Shown here piece by piece: positions 45,170 to 55,091 of a stretch of DNA of 64,000 nucleotides (positions are counted from its first letter, which is position 1; every line of letters begins with the position of its first letter). Made by a program: the position numbers and the translations under genes. Source of the stretch: Acidimicrobiales bacterium (GTDB lineage Bacteria; Actinomycetota; Acidimicrobiia; Acidimicrobiales; DATDAH01); contig JAEUJM010000017.1 in NCBI GenBank assembly GCA_016794585.1, positions 62,001 to 126,000 of the forward strand, given 5' to 3'. The notes under the pieces were generated by a model. The model was not told where the DNA came from, searched no databases, and worked only from the letters and a program-made list of their open reading frames with translations.

Positions 45170-46168
45170 ATGGCGCCCGTCGTTTCCATGAAGCAGTTGC
45201 TCGAGGCCGGTGTCCACTTCGGTCACCAGACCCGCCGCTGGAACCCCAAGATGAAGCGGTTCCTCTGGGGCGAGCGCAACGGCATCTACATCATCGACCT
45301 CGAAGAGACGCTGCGGCGCATCGAGATCGCCTACAGCTTCGTCCGCGACCTCGTCGCCGACGGCGGCTCGCTCATGTTCGTGGGCACCAAGAAGCAGGCC
45401 CAGGACGGCGTGCAGTCCTACGCCGAGAAGTGCGGCATGCCCTACGTGAACCAGCGCTGGCTGGGCGGCATGCTCACCAACTTCGAGACCATCTCCAAGC
45501 GCGTCGGCAAGATGCAGGAGTACGGCCGCATGCGCGACTCGGGCGAGTTCGCGGCCATGCCCAAGAAGGAAGCCCTCATCCTCGGCCGCGAGCTCGAGAA
45601 GCTCGAGCGCAACCTCAGCGGCATCCGCAACATGACCAAGCGCCCTGCGGCGATCTTCGTGCTCGACACGAAGAAGGAGCACATCGCGGTCACCGAGGCC
45701 AACAAGCTCGGCATCCCGATCGTGGCCCTGGTCGACACCAACTGCGACCCCGACGTCATCGACTACGTCATCCCCGGCAACGACGACGCCATCCGCTCCG
45801 GCGACCTGATGTGCCGCATCCTGGCCGACGCCGTCCAGGAGGGCCTGTACATCCGCTCGAAGCGCAACCCCGACGTGGCGCCCCCCGTCGAGCGTTCGGC
45901 CGAGGAGGAGGCAGCCGTCTCCAAGCAGCAGGCCGAGGCTCGCCGTGAGGCCGCCGCCCAGGCCGCCGAGCGCGAGGCCCGCCTCGCCGCCGCCAAGGCC
46001 GAGCAGGCCGCCAAGTCCGCCGGGGCCCCCGCGGCGGCTCCTGAGGCCCCCGCCGCTGAGGCGCCCGCCGAGGAGGCTCCTGCGGTCGAGGCCGCAGCCG
46101 ACGCCCCCGAGGCGGAGGCCGCGGCGCCCGAGGCCGACGAGACCGCGGACGCTCCCGCCGCCGAGTGA
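45170..46168 (+). CDS. rpsB: 30S ribosomal protein S2
   Basis: 332 aa. [49 protein letters not shown] and [14 protein letters not shown] are S2 signatures. The last 90 residues are an Ala/Glu/Pro-rich tail well beyond the usual 230-250 aa core. AAGGAG lies 7 nt before the ATG. Starts the rpsB-tsf-pyrH-frr cluster. Confidence 0.98.
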   Translation: MAPVVSMKQLLEAGVHFGHQTRRWNPKMKRFLWGERNGIYIIDLEETLRRIEIAYSFVRDLVADGGSLMFVGTKKQAQDGVQSYAEKCGMPYVNQRWLGGMLTNFETISKRVGKMQEYGRMRDSGEFAAMPKKEALILGRELEKLERNLSGIRNMTKRPAAIFVLDTKKEHIAVTEANKLGIPIVALVDTNCDPDVIDYVIPGNDDAIRSGDLMCRILADAVQEGLYIRSKRNPDVAPPVERSAEEEAAVSKQQAEARREAAAQAAEREARLAAAKAEQAAKSAGAPAAAPEAPAAEAPAEEAPAVEAAADAPEAEAAAPEADETADAPAAE

Positions 46169-46372
46169 TCGGCGGCGCCGAACTCGAGGCCGACCGGCGG
46201 CGCCCGCCGCCTAGCCTCGAGGGACGCGACGGCGCCGACCTGGTCGGTCGCCCTGCGGGCCTCGCCCGCCCCGGCGGTCGCCATCGCCACCACCTGGAAA
46301 CGACGGTCCCCGGGCTCGCACCCGGCGACCGACCCCCGCAACGAGAACACTGAGCCTGAGGAGGCCAACGCT

Positions 46373-47173
46373 GTGCCCGAATTCACCGCGAAAGACGTCC
46401 AAGCGCTCCGCCAGTCGAGCGGCGCCGGGATGATGGACGCCAAGCGCGCCCTCACCGAGAACGACGGTGACTTCGAGGCCGCCGCCCAGTGGCTGCGGGA
46501 GAAGGGTCTGGCCAAGGCCGCATCGCGCTCGGACCGCGAGAACAACCAGGGCGCCGTCGCCGTTGCCGTCGACACCCAGAACGTGATCGGCGCCATCGTC
46601 GAGCTCAAGTCCGAGACCGACTTCGTGGCCAAGTCCGACCAGTTCAAGGACCTCGCCCAGGAGATCGCCTCCCTCGTCCTCGCCGAGGGTGAGGAGGCCG
46701 CCTCCCAGAAGGCCGCCGCCATCGACGAGCTCAAGGTCACCCTGAAGGAGAACATCGAGCTCGGGCGCGTCGTGCGCTTCGCCGCCGCCGAGGGCAACAT
46801 CCTCGACACCTACCTGCACGTCCAGAGCGAGCGCGGCGTGAACGCCGTGCTGGTCGAGGTGGCCGGCGGCACCCCCGAGCTGGCCCACGACCTCGCGGTC
46901 CACATCGCCTTCACCAAGCCGCCGTTCCTGACCCGTGACGAGGTCCCCGCCGACGAGGTGGAGGCCGAGCGCAAGAGCCTCGAGGCCATCACCAAGGCCG
47001 AGGGCAAGCCCGAGCAGGCGTGGCCCAAGATCATCGAGGGCCGGCTCAACGGCTGGTACAAAGAGCGGGTGCTGCTCGACCAGGCCTTCGTGCGCGACGA
47101 GAAGCAGACCGTCACCCAGCTCCTCGGCGATGCCACCATCGTCCGCTTCGCCCAGGTCGTGATCGGGGCTTGA
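46373..47173 (+). CDS. tsf: Translation elongation factor Ts
   Basis: 266 aa. [35 protein letters not shown] and [15 protein letters not shown] are EF-Ts motifs (the TDFV segment exchanges nucleotide on EF-Tu). GTG start with GAGGAGG 8 nt upstream. The 204-bp gap after rpsB contains a possible TAGCCT -10 at 46212-46217. Its stop overlaps the pyrH start as TTGA. Confidence 0.98.
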   Translation: MPEFTAKDVQALRQSSGAGMMDAKRALTENDGDFEAAAQWLREKGLAKAASRSDRENNQGAVAVAVDTQNVIGAIVELKSETDFVAKSDQFKDLAQEIASLVLAEGEEAASQKAAAIDELKVTLKENIELGRVVRFAAAEGNILDTYLHVQSERGVNAVLVEVAGGTPELAHDLAVHIAFTKPPFLTRDEVPADEVEAERKSLEAITKAEGKPEQAWPKIIEGRLNGWYKERVLLDQAFVRDEKQTVTQLLGDATIVRFAQVVIGA

Positions 47174-47925
47174 GCAACGACGGCCCGAGCGTGCCCGAGG
47201 GCGACACCCCCCGCTGGCAGCGGGTGGTCCTGAAGCTCTCGGGCGAGGCCTTCGCCGGCGACGCCGGCTACGGCGTCGACGGCGTCATCGTCAAGCAGAT
47301 CGCCGAGGAGATCGTCGAGGTCCGTCGTGAGCTCGCGGTCGACATCGCCATCGTGGTCGGCGGCGGCAACATCTGGCGAGGCATGACCGGCGCCGGCGCG
47401 GGCATGGACCGCGCCCAGGCGGACTACATGGGCATGCTCGCCACCGTCATCAACGCGCTCGCCCTCCAGGACACCCTCGAGCAGCTGGGCCAGCCGACGC
47501 GGGTCCAGACCGCGGTGCACATGTCCCAGATCGCCGAGCCCTACATCCGGCGGCGGGCGATCCGCCACCTCGAGAAGGGCCGCGTCGTCATCTTCGCCGG
47601 CGGCACGGGGAACCCCTTCTTCACCACCGACACCACCGCTGCCCTCCGGGCCGCCGAGATCGACGCCGAGGCCATCCTGCGGGGCACCCACTCGGGCGTC
47701 GGGGGCATCTACACCGACGATCCGAAGACCAATCCCGAGGCCACCCTGCTCACCGAGGTGTCCTACATCGAGGTGTTGAACCGGGGCCTCCGGGCCATGG
47801 ATTCCACCGCCATCACGCTCTGCATGGACAACGCCATCCCCATCGTGGTGTTCGACCTGCTGGAGCGCGGCAACGTGAGGTCCATCCTCGAAGGCAGGTC
47901 GATCGGTACGCTTGTCTCCCAGTGA
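47170..47925 (+). CDS. pyrH: Uridylate kinase
   Basis: 251 aa from TTG overlapping the tsf stop; GTG 47191 is an alternative. [62 protein letters not shown] and [11 protein letters not shown] are the amino-acid-kinase-fold signatures of bacterial UMP kinases. Phosphorylates UMP to UDP. Confidence 0.97.
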   Translation: MSNDGPSVPEGDTPRWQRVVLKLSGEAFAGDAGYGVDGVIVKQIAEEIVEVRRELAVDIAIVVGGGNIWRGMTGAGAGMDRAQADYMGMLATVINALALQDTLEQLGQPTRVQTAVHMSQIAEPYIRRRAIRHLEKGRVVIFAGGTGNPFFTTDTTAALRAAEIDAEAILRGTHSGVGGIYTDDPKTNPEATLLTEVSYIEVLNRGLRAMDSTAITLCMDNAIPIVVFDLLERGNVRSILEGRSIGTLVSQ

Positions 47926-47991
47926 CGCGTACCGACCCATCCGCCCACCCGGGCTCCTTGCCGCAACCGACCGCTGAAGCGGAGGGCTGCC

Positions 47992-48561
47992 GTGTCTGAG
48001 GAGACCGTCGATCTCGTCCTCGACGACGTGACCGAGAAGATGGCCAAGGCCGTCTCCCACGCCCGCCACGAGTTCAGCACCATCCGCACGGGCCGGGCCG
48101 CGCCGGCGCTCGTAGAGAAGCTGCCGGTCGACTACTACGGCCAGGAGGTGCCCCTCCAGCAGCTCGCGGGGTTCTCCGTGCCCGAGGCCCGCCAGCTCAT
48201 CATCTCGCCGTACGACAAGGGCTCGATGCCCGCCATCGAGAAGGCGATCCAGAACTCCGACCTGGGCCTCAACCCCAGCAACGACGGCCACGTCATCCGG
48301 TTGAGCTTCCCGCCGCTCACCGCCGAGCGCCGTCAACAGCTCGTGAAGGTCGTCAAGGGCATGGCCGAGGAGGGGCGGGTCGCCATCCGCAACCTGCGCC
48401 GCGCCGCCCGCCACGAGCTCGAGGCCTTCGACAAGGACGGCGAGCTCACCCACGACGAGCTGGCCCGGGCCGAGAAACGCCTCGACGAGATCACCCACCG
48501 CGAGGAAGCCGCCATCAACGCCGCGCTCGACGTCAAAGAACAGGAACTGCTCGAGGACTGA
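47992..48561 (+). CDS. frr: Ribosome recycling factor
   Basis: 189 aa. EFSTIRTGRAAPALVEKLPVDYYG, ISPYDKGSMPAIEKAI, NPSNDGHVIRL and LTAERRQQLVKVVKGMAEEGRVAIRN match RRF throughout. GTG start with GGAGGG 5 nt upstream. It splits post-termination ribosomes with EF-G. Confidence 0.98.
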   Translation: MSEETVDLVLDDVTEKMAKAVSHARHEFSTIRTGRAAPALVEKLPVDYYGQEVPLQQLAGFSVPEARQLIISPYDKGSMPAIEKAIQNSDLGLNPSNDGHVIRLSFPPLTAERRQQLVKVVKGMAEEGRVAIRNLRRAARHELEAFDKDGELTHDELARAEKRLDEITHREEAAINAALDVKEQELLED

Positions 48562-48599
48562 TGGGCCTTTCCCGAGTCACCGACCAGTAGGAGGTTCCG

Positions 48600-50486
48600 G
48601 TGGACCAGGACTCCGGCGCACCGCCGCCAGAAGACCAAGAACCCGAGAAGGTGGTGCGCGAGCCCACCGAGGGTGTGCGCATCATCGGGGCCGAAGAGGC
48701 GGCCGAGGCATCGAGCCGTCCCGATGTCGTCGGCCGCATCCCGGCCGACCGCCCCAAGTTCGGTGATCCCCCGACCAGCGACGACGCGCCGCCGCCCCCG
48801 CTGCGCTTCCCGGCGCCCGAGGCCGACGACCCGAACACGTTCGGCGCCGTCCCCATCATCTCCGCCGACTCGCCGCCCCCACCGGGCGTGGGCAGTGCCT
48901 CCGGTTCGTCCGGCTCCTCGGGTTCGGGCCGTCGTTCATCGAGCCCCTTCGAGGACGACGACTCCCTCGAGTTCGACGCGCCGCCCCCGCCTCGTCCCAC
49001 CGCGCCGGTCGAGCGGGCGTCGGAGTCGCCCTTCGACGCTCCCTCCGGGTCGAGCCGCACCATGGCGGGCGACGAGGACGACCTCGGCCGCATGCTCGGT
49101 GGACGCCGCGACCGCCGTGAGGTCGCCAAGGAGGACATCGGTGCCCGTCGCCGCGGGCGTCGGGGCCGGCGTGGACGGCGCGACGACGCGCTCGAGCCGA
49201 GCCCCTTCGAGGATCTGCTGCCCACCGAGGACGAGGTGGCGGACGTGAGCGATCACGACCTGCCCCACTGGAGCGCGCCGCCCACGGGCGAGGTGCCGAA
49301 GGTGCTCGCACCGACGCCCGAGCCCGGCGACGAGGACGACGCCTCCGTCTGGGCGCCCACCTCCGGCGCCGGTCCCCGCTGGCAGGACGAGCACGGCCAC
49401 GCCGAGGCCGACGACTTCTCCGACCTCACCGACATCACCCGCATCGAGTCGGTCCCCGGGGTCGACGCCCCGGTCGAGCCCGCTGACGAGTTCGGGGCGG
49501 TCCCGCCACCCGTGTCCGAGCCGGCGGCGCAGGCGCCCCCGCCCGGGTACGAGCCCGAACCGGCCTACGAGCCCGAACCTGGCTACGAGCCCGAGCCCAG
49601 CCGCACCCCCGGCTCGCCCTACCCCGAGGACCGTCGCCCCCACGGGAGCGTCGGCGACCTCGGTGTCCACGACGACGGCAGCGGCGCGGGCCGAGACCTG
49701 CCCACCGCGGTCGGCGTCGGCGTGGGTCTCTTCGTCGGCTTCGTGGTGCTCGCCATGATCGGCACCGCCGCGCTGACGCTGCTCGTGCTCGTCGTCATCG
49801 TCATGGGTGCCATCGAGTTCTTCAACGCGGTGCGACGCGTCGGCTACCACCCTGCGGTCCTGCCGGGCCTCGTGGCCACCGGCTCGTTCGTGCTCGCGGT
49901 GCACTGGAAGCCGGCGGGCGGGTTCCAGATGGTCACCTTCCTCACCATCGCCGTGCTCATGCTCTGGTACGTCATCGGCCTGCAGCACGAGCGGGCGGTC
50001 GCCAACATCGGCATCACCCTCCTCGGCGTGCTCTGGATCGGTGGCCTCGGCTCCTTCGCGGCGCTGATGCTCGCCGCACCGGACGGCATCGGCATGCTCA
50101 CCGGCGCCATCATCGCCACCGTGGCCTACGACGTCGGCGCCTACTTCGTGGGCCGGCAGTTCGGGAAGACCCCGCTCTCGCCGTCGAGCCCCAACAAGAC
50201 CATGGAAGGCCTCGTGGGGGGCGCCGCGGCCGCCGTGGTCGTGAGCGTGATCGTGCTCGGCATCGTGGGGGTGTTCCCCTGGGACACGGGCTCGGCGCTC
50301 ATCCTCGGCCTCGCCGTCGCCATCGTGGCGCCGGTGGGCGACCTGTGCGAATCGATGCTCAAGCGCGACCTCGGCCTGAAGGACATGGGGTCGATCCTGC
50401 CGGGCCACGGCGGCCTGCTCGATCGCTTCGACGCCCTGCTCTTCGTCCTGCCCGTCACGTACTACGTCTTCCTCCTGACCGCCTGA
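48600..50486 (+). CDS. cdsA: Phosphatidate cytidylyltransferase with a long disordered N terminus
   Basis: 628 aa. The last 260 residues are a normal CdsA: about eight membrane helices and the signature SMLKRDLGLKDMGSILPGHG followed by LLDRFDALLF. The first 360 or so residues are Asp/Glu/Pro/Ser-rich and disordered, with a basic patch ([14 protein letters not shown], about 185) and a YEPEP repeat near 317-333. Usual CdsA is about 270-300 aa. AGGAGG 5 nt before the GTG supports this start, and the frame has no better internal one. It makes CDP-diacylglycerol. Confidence 0.95.
   Translation: MDQDSGAPPPEDQEPEKVVREPTEGVRIIGAEEAAEASSRPDVVGRIPADRPKFGDPPTSDDAPPPPLRFPAPEADDPNTFGAVPIISADSPPPPGVGSASGSSGSSGSGRRSSSPFEDDDSLEFDAPPPPRPTAPVERASESPFDAPSGSSRTMAGDEDDLGRMLGGRRDRREVAKEDIGARRRGRRGRRGRRDDALEPSPFEDLLPTEDEVADVSDHDLPHWSAPPTGEVPKVLAPTPEPGDEDDASVWAPTSGAGPRWQDEHGHAEADDFSDLTDITRIESVPGVDAPVEPADEFGAVPPPVSEPAAQAPPPGYEPEPAYEPEPGYEPEPSRTPGSPYPEDRRPHGSVGDLGVHDDGSGAGRDLPTAVGVGVGLFVGFVVLAMIGTAALTLLVLVVIVMGAIEFFNAVRRVGYHPAVLPGLVATGSFVLAVHWKPAGGFQMVTFLTIAVLMLWYVIGLQHERAVANIGITLLGVLWIGGLGSFAALMLAAPDGIGMLTGAIIATVAYDVGAYFVGRQFGKTPLSPSSPNKTMEGLVGGAAAAVVVSVIVLGIVGVFPWDTGSALILGLAVAIVAPVGDLCESMLKRDLGLKDMGSILPGHGGLLDRFDALLFVLPVTYYVFLLTA
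49548..49598 (+). repeat. 18-bp tandem repeat in cdsA
   Basis: Three units encode YEPEPA, YEPEPG and YEPEP in the disordered cytoplasmic part of CdsA. Confidence 0.85.
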
Positions 50487-50523
50487 TCCGTCGCCCGGCC
50501 CCGTCCGCACCCGGTTCGCGCTC

Positions 50524-50529
50524 TACCCT
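50524..50529 (+). promoter_or_regulatory. -10 TACCCT, leaderless start of dxr
   Basis: TACCCT ends 6 nt before the ATG at 50536. Confidence 0.45.
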
Positions 50530-50535
50530 GAGGCC

Positions 50536-51696
50536 ATGACGACCCGCGTCGCGGTCATGGGCTCGACCGGGTCCATCGGCACCCAGACCCTCGAGGTCGT
50601 GGCCGCGGAGGCCGGCGACTACGAGGTGGTCGCCCTCGGCGCGGCATCCTCGGTCGACCTGCTCATCGAGCAGGCCAAGGCCGTGCGCCCCGGGGTGGTG
50701 GCCATCGCCGACGAGACGAAGGCCGCGGCCGTGGCCGACGGCGTCCCCCCGGGCACCGACGTGGTGGCCGGTCCCGACGCCCTGGCCCTGGCCTGCGCCG
50801 GTGCCGACGTGGTCGTCAACGGCGTGGTGGGCTTCGCCGGGCTGTCGGTGACGCTCGCCACCCTCGAGGCGGGCAAGCGCCTGGCGCTGGCCAACAAGGA
50901 GTCGCTGATCGCGGCGGGCCCGGTCGTCGCCCGCGCCCGAGCCACCCCGGGTGCCGAGCTCGTGCCCGTGGACAGCGAGCACTGCGCGGTGCACCAGTGC
51001 CTGCGGGCCAACGACAACGCCGAGCGACTGTCGCGCATCGTGCTCACGGCCAGCGGCGGACCGTTCCGTGGCCGTACCCGGGCCGACCTGTCCGGGGTCA
51101 CCATCGACGACGCCCTCGCCCATCCCACGTGGAGCATGGGGCCGAAGATCACCATCGACTCCTCGACACTGATGAACAAGGGCCTCGAGGTCATCGAGGC
51201 CCACGAGCTCTTCGGCGCGTCCTACGACCAGATCGAGGTCGTGGTGCACCCGCAGTCGATCGTCCACTCGATGGCCGAGTTCACCGACGGCGCCACCATC
51301 GCGCAGCTCTCACTGCCCGACATGCGCCTGCCCATCGGCTACGCCCTGGCCTACCCCGACCGCATCGCCACCCCCTTCGGTCGCATCGACTGGGCGCAGC
51401 TGGGTCGCCTCGACTTCGAGCCGCCCGACCTCGAGGCCTTCCCGTGCCTCGGCCTGGCCTACGAGGCGGGACGGGCGGGGGAGACCGCACCGGCGTGGCT
51501 CAACGCCGCCAACGAGGTGGCGGTGGCCGCCTTCCTCGACGGGCTCATCTCCTGGGTGGCGATCGCCGACGTACTCAAAGCCACCCTCGACCGGCATGAT
51601 GGAACCAGAGCCACCTCGGTCGACGTTGTCATCGACGTGGACCACCGGGCCCGCGAGGCTGCCCGGGACGTGATCGAGAGGACGTACCGCGCATGA
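50536..51696 (+). CDS. dxr: 1-deoxy-D-xylulose 5-phosphate reductoisomerase
   Basis: 386 aa. VAVMGSTGSIGTQTLEV binds NADPH; LANKESLIAAG and PVDSEHCA (Cys in place of the common Ser) line the active site, and TASGGPFRG, WSMGPKITIDSSTLMNKGLEVIEA complete it. Second step of the MEP isoprenoid pathway; ispG two genes on is another step of it. The stop overlaps the rseP start (ATGA). Confidence 0.98.
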   Translation: MTTRVAVMGSTGSIGTQTLEVVAAEAGDYEVVALGAASSVDLLIEQAKAVRPGVVAIADETKAAAVADGVPPGTDVVAGPDALALACAGADVVVNGVVGFAGLSVTLATLEAGKRLALANKESLIAAGPVVARARATPGAELVPVDSEHCAVHQCLRANDNAERLSRIVLTASGGPFRGRTRADLSGVTIDDALAHPTWSMGPKITIDSSTLMNKGLEVIEAHELFGASYDQIEVVVHPQSIVHSMAEFTDGATIAQLSLPDMRLPIGYALAYPDRIATPFGRIDWAQLGRLDFEPPDLEAFPCLGLAYEAGRAGETAPAWLNAANEVAVAAFLDGLISWVAIADVLKATLDRHDGTRATSVDVVIDVDHRAREAARDVIERTYRA

Positions 51697-53099
51697 GCGC
51701 CACGGACACCAACCAGGGCGGCGGGTCGGGGACCCCCGAGGGACCGGACGTCCCGGACCACGACGGTGCGCCCGTGGCCATGGTCCACGAGGCGGAGGTG
51801 CCGGCCGAGGACGTCGCCGGCGACGGGACCGAGACGGACGACATGGTCCAGTCCAGCCCGTTGCGCATCCTCGCCGTGCTCGCGGCGCTCGCCGCCGTCT
51901 GGATCCTGGCCAGCCCCGTGTGGGTGGCCGTCATCCTGGCCATCGTGTTGATGCTGTTCCTCCACGAGCTCGGCCACTACCTCACCGCGAAGCGCGCCGG
52001 CATGCTCGTCACCGAGTTCTTCATCGGCTTCGGGCCGCGCATCTGGTCGTTCCGGCGCGGCGAGGTCGAGTACGGCCTGAAGGCCATCCCCGCCGGCGCC
52101 TACGTGCGCATCGTGGGCATGAGCAACCTCGACGAGGTCGACCCCGCCGACGAGGCCCGCGCCTACCGCCAGCAGCCCTTCTGGCAGCGCTTCTCGGTGG
52201 CGGTGGCCGGGTCCACCATGCACTTCCTGCTCGCCTTCGCCCTGCTCTTCACCCTGTTCGTGGGCTTCGGCGAGCCCGACCGCTCGGCCTGGACGGTCGA
52301 CCGCGTCACCCCGTCGGACGCGCTCGAGCAGAACGGCGAGCCGGTGGACAGCCCGGCGGTCGAGGCCGGCCTGCGCCCCGGTGACCGCGTCGTGGCCGTG
52401 AACGACGAGGTCGTCGGCGACTTCGCCGAGCTGAAGGACGTCGTCGAGTCGCTCCCCGGTGAGACGGTGACCCTCACCGTCGAGCGCGACGGCGACACCT
52501 TCGAGACCACCACCACCCTGCTGAGCCAGGGCCCGGACGGGGCGGAGGAGGGCTTCCTCGGCATCAACGGGGACGTGCCCCTGCGCCGCCTCGGGCCGAT
52601 CGCCGCCGTCCAACGCTCGGCCAGCACCTTCGGCGAGGTCGTGGCCGGCTCGCTCACCAGCATCCCCAAGGGAGTTTCCAGCCTCTTCCAGGCCGCGGCG
52701 GACAGCACCAGTTCGGATGACTCCAGCACCCCGACGGTCTCGGACGACGGCGTGTCCTCGGATCCGAACCAGAACCGCATCGTGTCGATCTACGGTGCCG
52801 CCCGCCTCGGCGAGCAGGCCGCGCGCCTCGGCATGGCCACGGTGCTGATCCTCTTCGCGATGGTCAACATCTTCATCGGCATCTTCAACCTGCTGCCCCT
52901 GTTGCCGCTCGACGGTGGCCACGTGGCCATCGCCATCTACGAGAAGTTCCGGGAGTGGCGCCTGGGCAACAACCGGCGCTACTTCGTCGACGTCGGCAAG
53001 TTGCTGCCGGTCACCTACGCGGTGGTCATGGTGATGGTGGGAATCGGCGTCCTCACGCTGTACATGGACGTCATCAACCCCATCAACCTGCCCAACTAG
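51693..53099 (+). CDS. rseP: Site-2 metalloprotease RseP
   Basis: 468 aa. LFLHELGHYLTAKRAG (zinc motif HELGH near residue 91), VEYGLKAIPAGAYVRIVGM, one PDZ domain (AVEAGLRPGDRVVAVNDEVV) and the C-terminal LLPLLPLDGGHVAIAIYE (near 405) with the third zinc ligand. A 50-residue acidic N-terminal segment precedes the first helix, and a Ser/Asp-rich insert follows the PDZ. Intramembrane cleavage of anti-sigma factors or signal-peptide remnants. Confidence 0.96.
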   Translation: MSATDTNQGGGSGTPEGPDVPDHDGAPVAMVHEAEVPAEDVAGDGTETDDMVQSSPLRILAVLAALAAVWILASPVWVAVILAIVLMLFLHELGHYLTAKRAGMLVTEFFIGFGPRIWSFRRGEVEYGLKAIPAGAYVRIVGMSNLDEVDPADEARAYRQQPFWQRFSVAVAGSTMHFLLAFALLFTLFVGFGEPDRSAWTVDRVTPSDALEQNGEPVDSPAVEAGLRPGDRVVAVNDEVVGDFAELKDVVESLPGETVTLTVERDGDTFETTTTLLSQGPDGAEEGFLGINGDVPLRRLGPIAAVQRSASTFGEVVAGSLTSIPKGVSSLFQAAADSTSSDDSSTPTVSDDGVSSDPNQNRIVSIYGAARLGEQAARLGMATVLILFAMVNIFIGIFNLLPLLPLDGGHVAIAIYEKFREWRLGNNRRYFVDVGKLLPVTYAVVMVMVGIGVLTLYMDVINPINLPN

Positions 53100-53118
53100 C
53101 CGGGATGCACGCCCGCTG

Positions 53119-54396
53119 ATGCCCGAGCCCGAGGCCCAGAGCCGGTACCCGCGCCGGGTGACCCGCAAGATCACGCTGCCCCACCCGTCGCGACCCGTCG
53201 ACGTGGGCGGCGACGCCCGCATCACGGTGCAGTCGATGACGACCACCAAGACCGCCGACGTCGAGGGCACCCTCCAGCAGATCTACGCCCTCGCCGGCGC
53301 CGGCGCCGACATCGTGCGCTGCACGTGCAACGAGATCGAGGCGGCCGAGGGCCTGGCCCAGATCGTCCCTCGTTCGCCGGTGCCGATCGTGGCCGACATC
53401 CATCACCAGTACAAGATGGCCCTCGCCGCGCTGGAGGCCGGCGTGCACTGCCTGCGCCTCAACCCCGGCAACATCCGCAAGCCCGAGCACATCAAGCTCG
53501 TGGCCCAGGAGTGCAAGGACCGCGGCATCCCCATCCGCATCGGGGTGAACGGCGGCTCGCTGCACCCGGACCTCTACGCCAAGTACGGCGACCGCATCGT
53601 GCCGGAGGCGCTCGTCGAGTCGGCCCAGATGGAGCTCGCCTACTTCGACGAGGTGGGATTCGACGACGTCAAGATCTCGGTCAAGGCCTCCAACGTGCCA
53701 TTGATGATCGAGGCGTACCGCCAGCTCTCCGAGGTGACCGACCACCCGCTCCACCTCGGCGTCACCGAGGCGGGGCCGCCGCCCGCCGGCCTCATCAAGG
53801 CCACCGCCGGCCTCGCCACCCTGCTCTCCGAGGGCATCGGCGACACTATCCGCTACTCGCTCACCGCCGACCCGGTGGAGGAGGCCCACGCCGGCCGCCA
53901 ACTGCTCGAGGCCCTCGGCCTGCGCGAGCGCACCGGCCTCGACCTCATCGCCTGCCCGTCGTGCGGCCGGGCCGAGGTCGACGTCATCGCCGTCTCCAAG
54001 GCCGCGCAGGACGCGTTCGCCGAGAAGAAGTGGCCCATCCAGGTGGCCGTGATGGGTTGCGTCGTCAACGGGCCGGGCGAGGCCAAGGAGGCCGATCTGG
54101 GCATCGCCGCCGGCCGCCAGCGGGGCCACCTGTTCGTCAAGGGCAAGGTGGTGCGGGTCGTGCCCGAGGACGAGATGGTCGAGGCGCTGCTGGCGGAGGC
54201 CGAGCTCATCATCAACGAGGGTGTGGAGGCGGCGTTGGCCCAGGCCGACGAGGGCGCCGCCGCCGAGGCCGAGGCCGATCGCCTCGCCCTCCTCGACGAG
54301 CAGGGCCTCGACGCCAACGCCGCCGAGGTCAAGATCGAGCGCATCGAGCGCCTCCGCAAGCCCGACCCCGAGGATCCCACCCCCGACGCCGAGTAG
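53119..54396 (+). CDS. ispG: 4-hydroxy-3-methylbut-2-enyl-diphosphate synthase
   Basis: 425 aa. VQSMTTTKTADVEGTLQQI, ADIHHQYKMALAALEAGVHCLRLNPGNI and the [4Fe-4S] ligands in CPSCGRAEVD and VMGCVVNGPGEAKEADLGIA identify IspG. Converts MEcPP to HMBPP, the penultimate MEP-pathway step. An acidic/Ala-rich tail of about 60 residues is longer than in most IspG proteins. dxr-rseP-ispG is the standard actinobacterial cluster. Confidence 0.98.
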   Translation: MPEPEAQSRYPRRVTRKITLPHPSRPVDVGGDARITVQSMTTTKTADVEGTLQQIYALAGAGADIVRCTCNEIEAAEGLAQIVPRSPVPIVADIHHQYKMALAALEAGVHCLRLNPGNIRKPEHIKLVAQECKDRGIPIRIGVNGGSLHPDLYAKYGDRIVPEALVESAQMELAYFDEVGFDDVKISVKASNVPLMIEAYRQLSEVTDHPLHLGVTEAGPPPAGLIKATAGLATLLSEGIGDTIRYSLTADPVEEAHAGRQLLEALGLRERTGLDLIACPSCGRAEVDVIAVSKAAQDAFAEKKWPIQVAVMGCVVNGPGEAKEADLGIAAGRQRGHLFVKGKVVRVVPEDEMVEALLAEAELIINEGVEAALAQADEGAAAEAEADRLALLDEQGLDANAAEVKIERIERLRKPDPEDPTPDAE

Positions 54397-54412
54397 CGCC
54401 CTCTCGGTGTTT

Positions 54413-55045
54413 CTAGGCCGCCAGGCCGGGGAAGAGGCCCTTGAGGCCCGTGGAGAGCACGCCGAAGGCGATGGCCACCAACACGATGCCGAAGAGGCGG
54501 GTGAGCACCTCCATGCCTGTGACGCCCAGCCAGCGGGCCACCGGGACGGCGAACACGTAGACCACGCCGGTGAGCACGGCCATGCCGATGCAGATGGCGG
54601 ACAGGGCGAGCTGGTCCGTGGTGGTGGCGTTGGCGGACGACACCGCGACGATGAAGGCGATGGCGCCGCCGCCCACGTTCAGTGGGATGGCGATGGGGAC
54701 GACCGCCATCGTCCGCCAGTGGGTCTCGGGGTCGGCGTCGGCGGCGGGCCCGGGCAGGCCGTGGCCGGACACCATGGCCATGCCGGTGACCAGCAGGATC
54801 AGGCCACCGGCCGACTGGAGCATGGGCACCGTGACGCCCAACAGGCTGAGCAGGCGCTCGCCCACGAAGACGACGATCACCATGGCCAGGGCCATCGCCA
54901 GCGCCGCCCGGAGCGCCACCTTGCGCTGGGTCGCCAGCGGCAGCCCCTTCGTGTACGACAGGAACGCCCCGACGGTCGTCGGCGGGCTCTGGATGGCGAA
55001 CAGGCCGGTGGCGAACAGCAACAGGTCGTGGCTCGTCACGGTCAT
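54413..55045 (-). CDS. MarC family integral membrane protein
   Basis: 210 aa with six membrane helices: LLLFATGLFAIQSPPTTVGAFLS, RAALAMALAMVIVVFVG, SAGGLILLVTGMAMVSG, VVPIAIPLNVGGGAIAFIVAVS and two more. The two helix-breaking segments (AIQSPP, AIPLNVGGGA) are MarC hallmarks. The E. coli protein's link to antibiotic resistance was withdrawn and its function remains unknown. It converges with ispG and is divergent from proS. Confidence 0.92.
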   Translation of the reverse strand: MTVTSHDLLLFATGLFAIQSPPTTVGAFLSYTKGLPLATQRKVALRAALAMALAMVIVVFVGERLLSLLGVTVPMLQSAGGLILLVTGMAMVSGHGLPGPAADADPETHWRTMAVVPIAIPLNVGGGAIAFIVAVSSANATTTDQLALSAICIGMAVLTGVVYVFAVPVARWLGVTGMEVLTRLFGIVLVAIAFGVLSTGLKGLFPGLAA

Positions 55046-55079
55046 GGGCTATCACGCCGGGGGAGTGGGGCGTCGCCCG

Positions 55080-55085
55080 TAAGAT
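55080..55085 (+). promoter_or_regulatory. -10 TAAGAT, leaderless start of proS
   Basis: TAAGAT ends 6 nt before the ATG at 55092. Confidence 0.5.
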
Positions 55086-55091
55086 CAGCCG

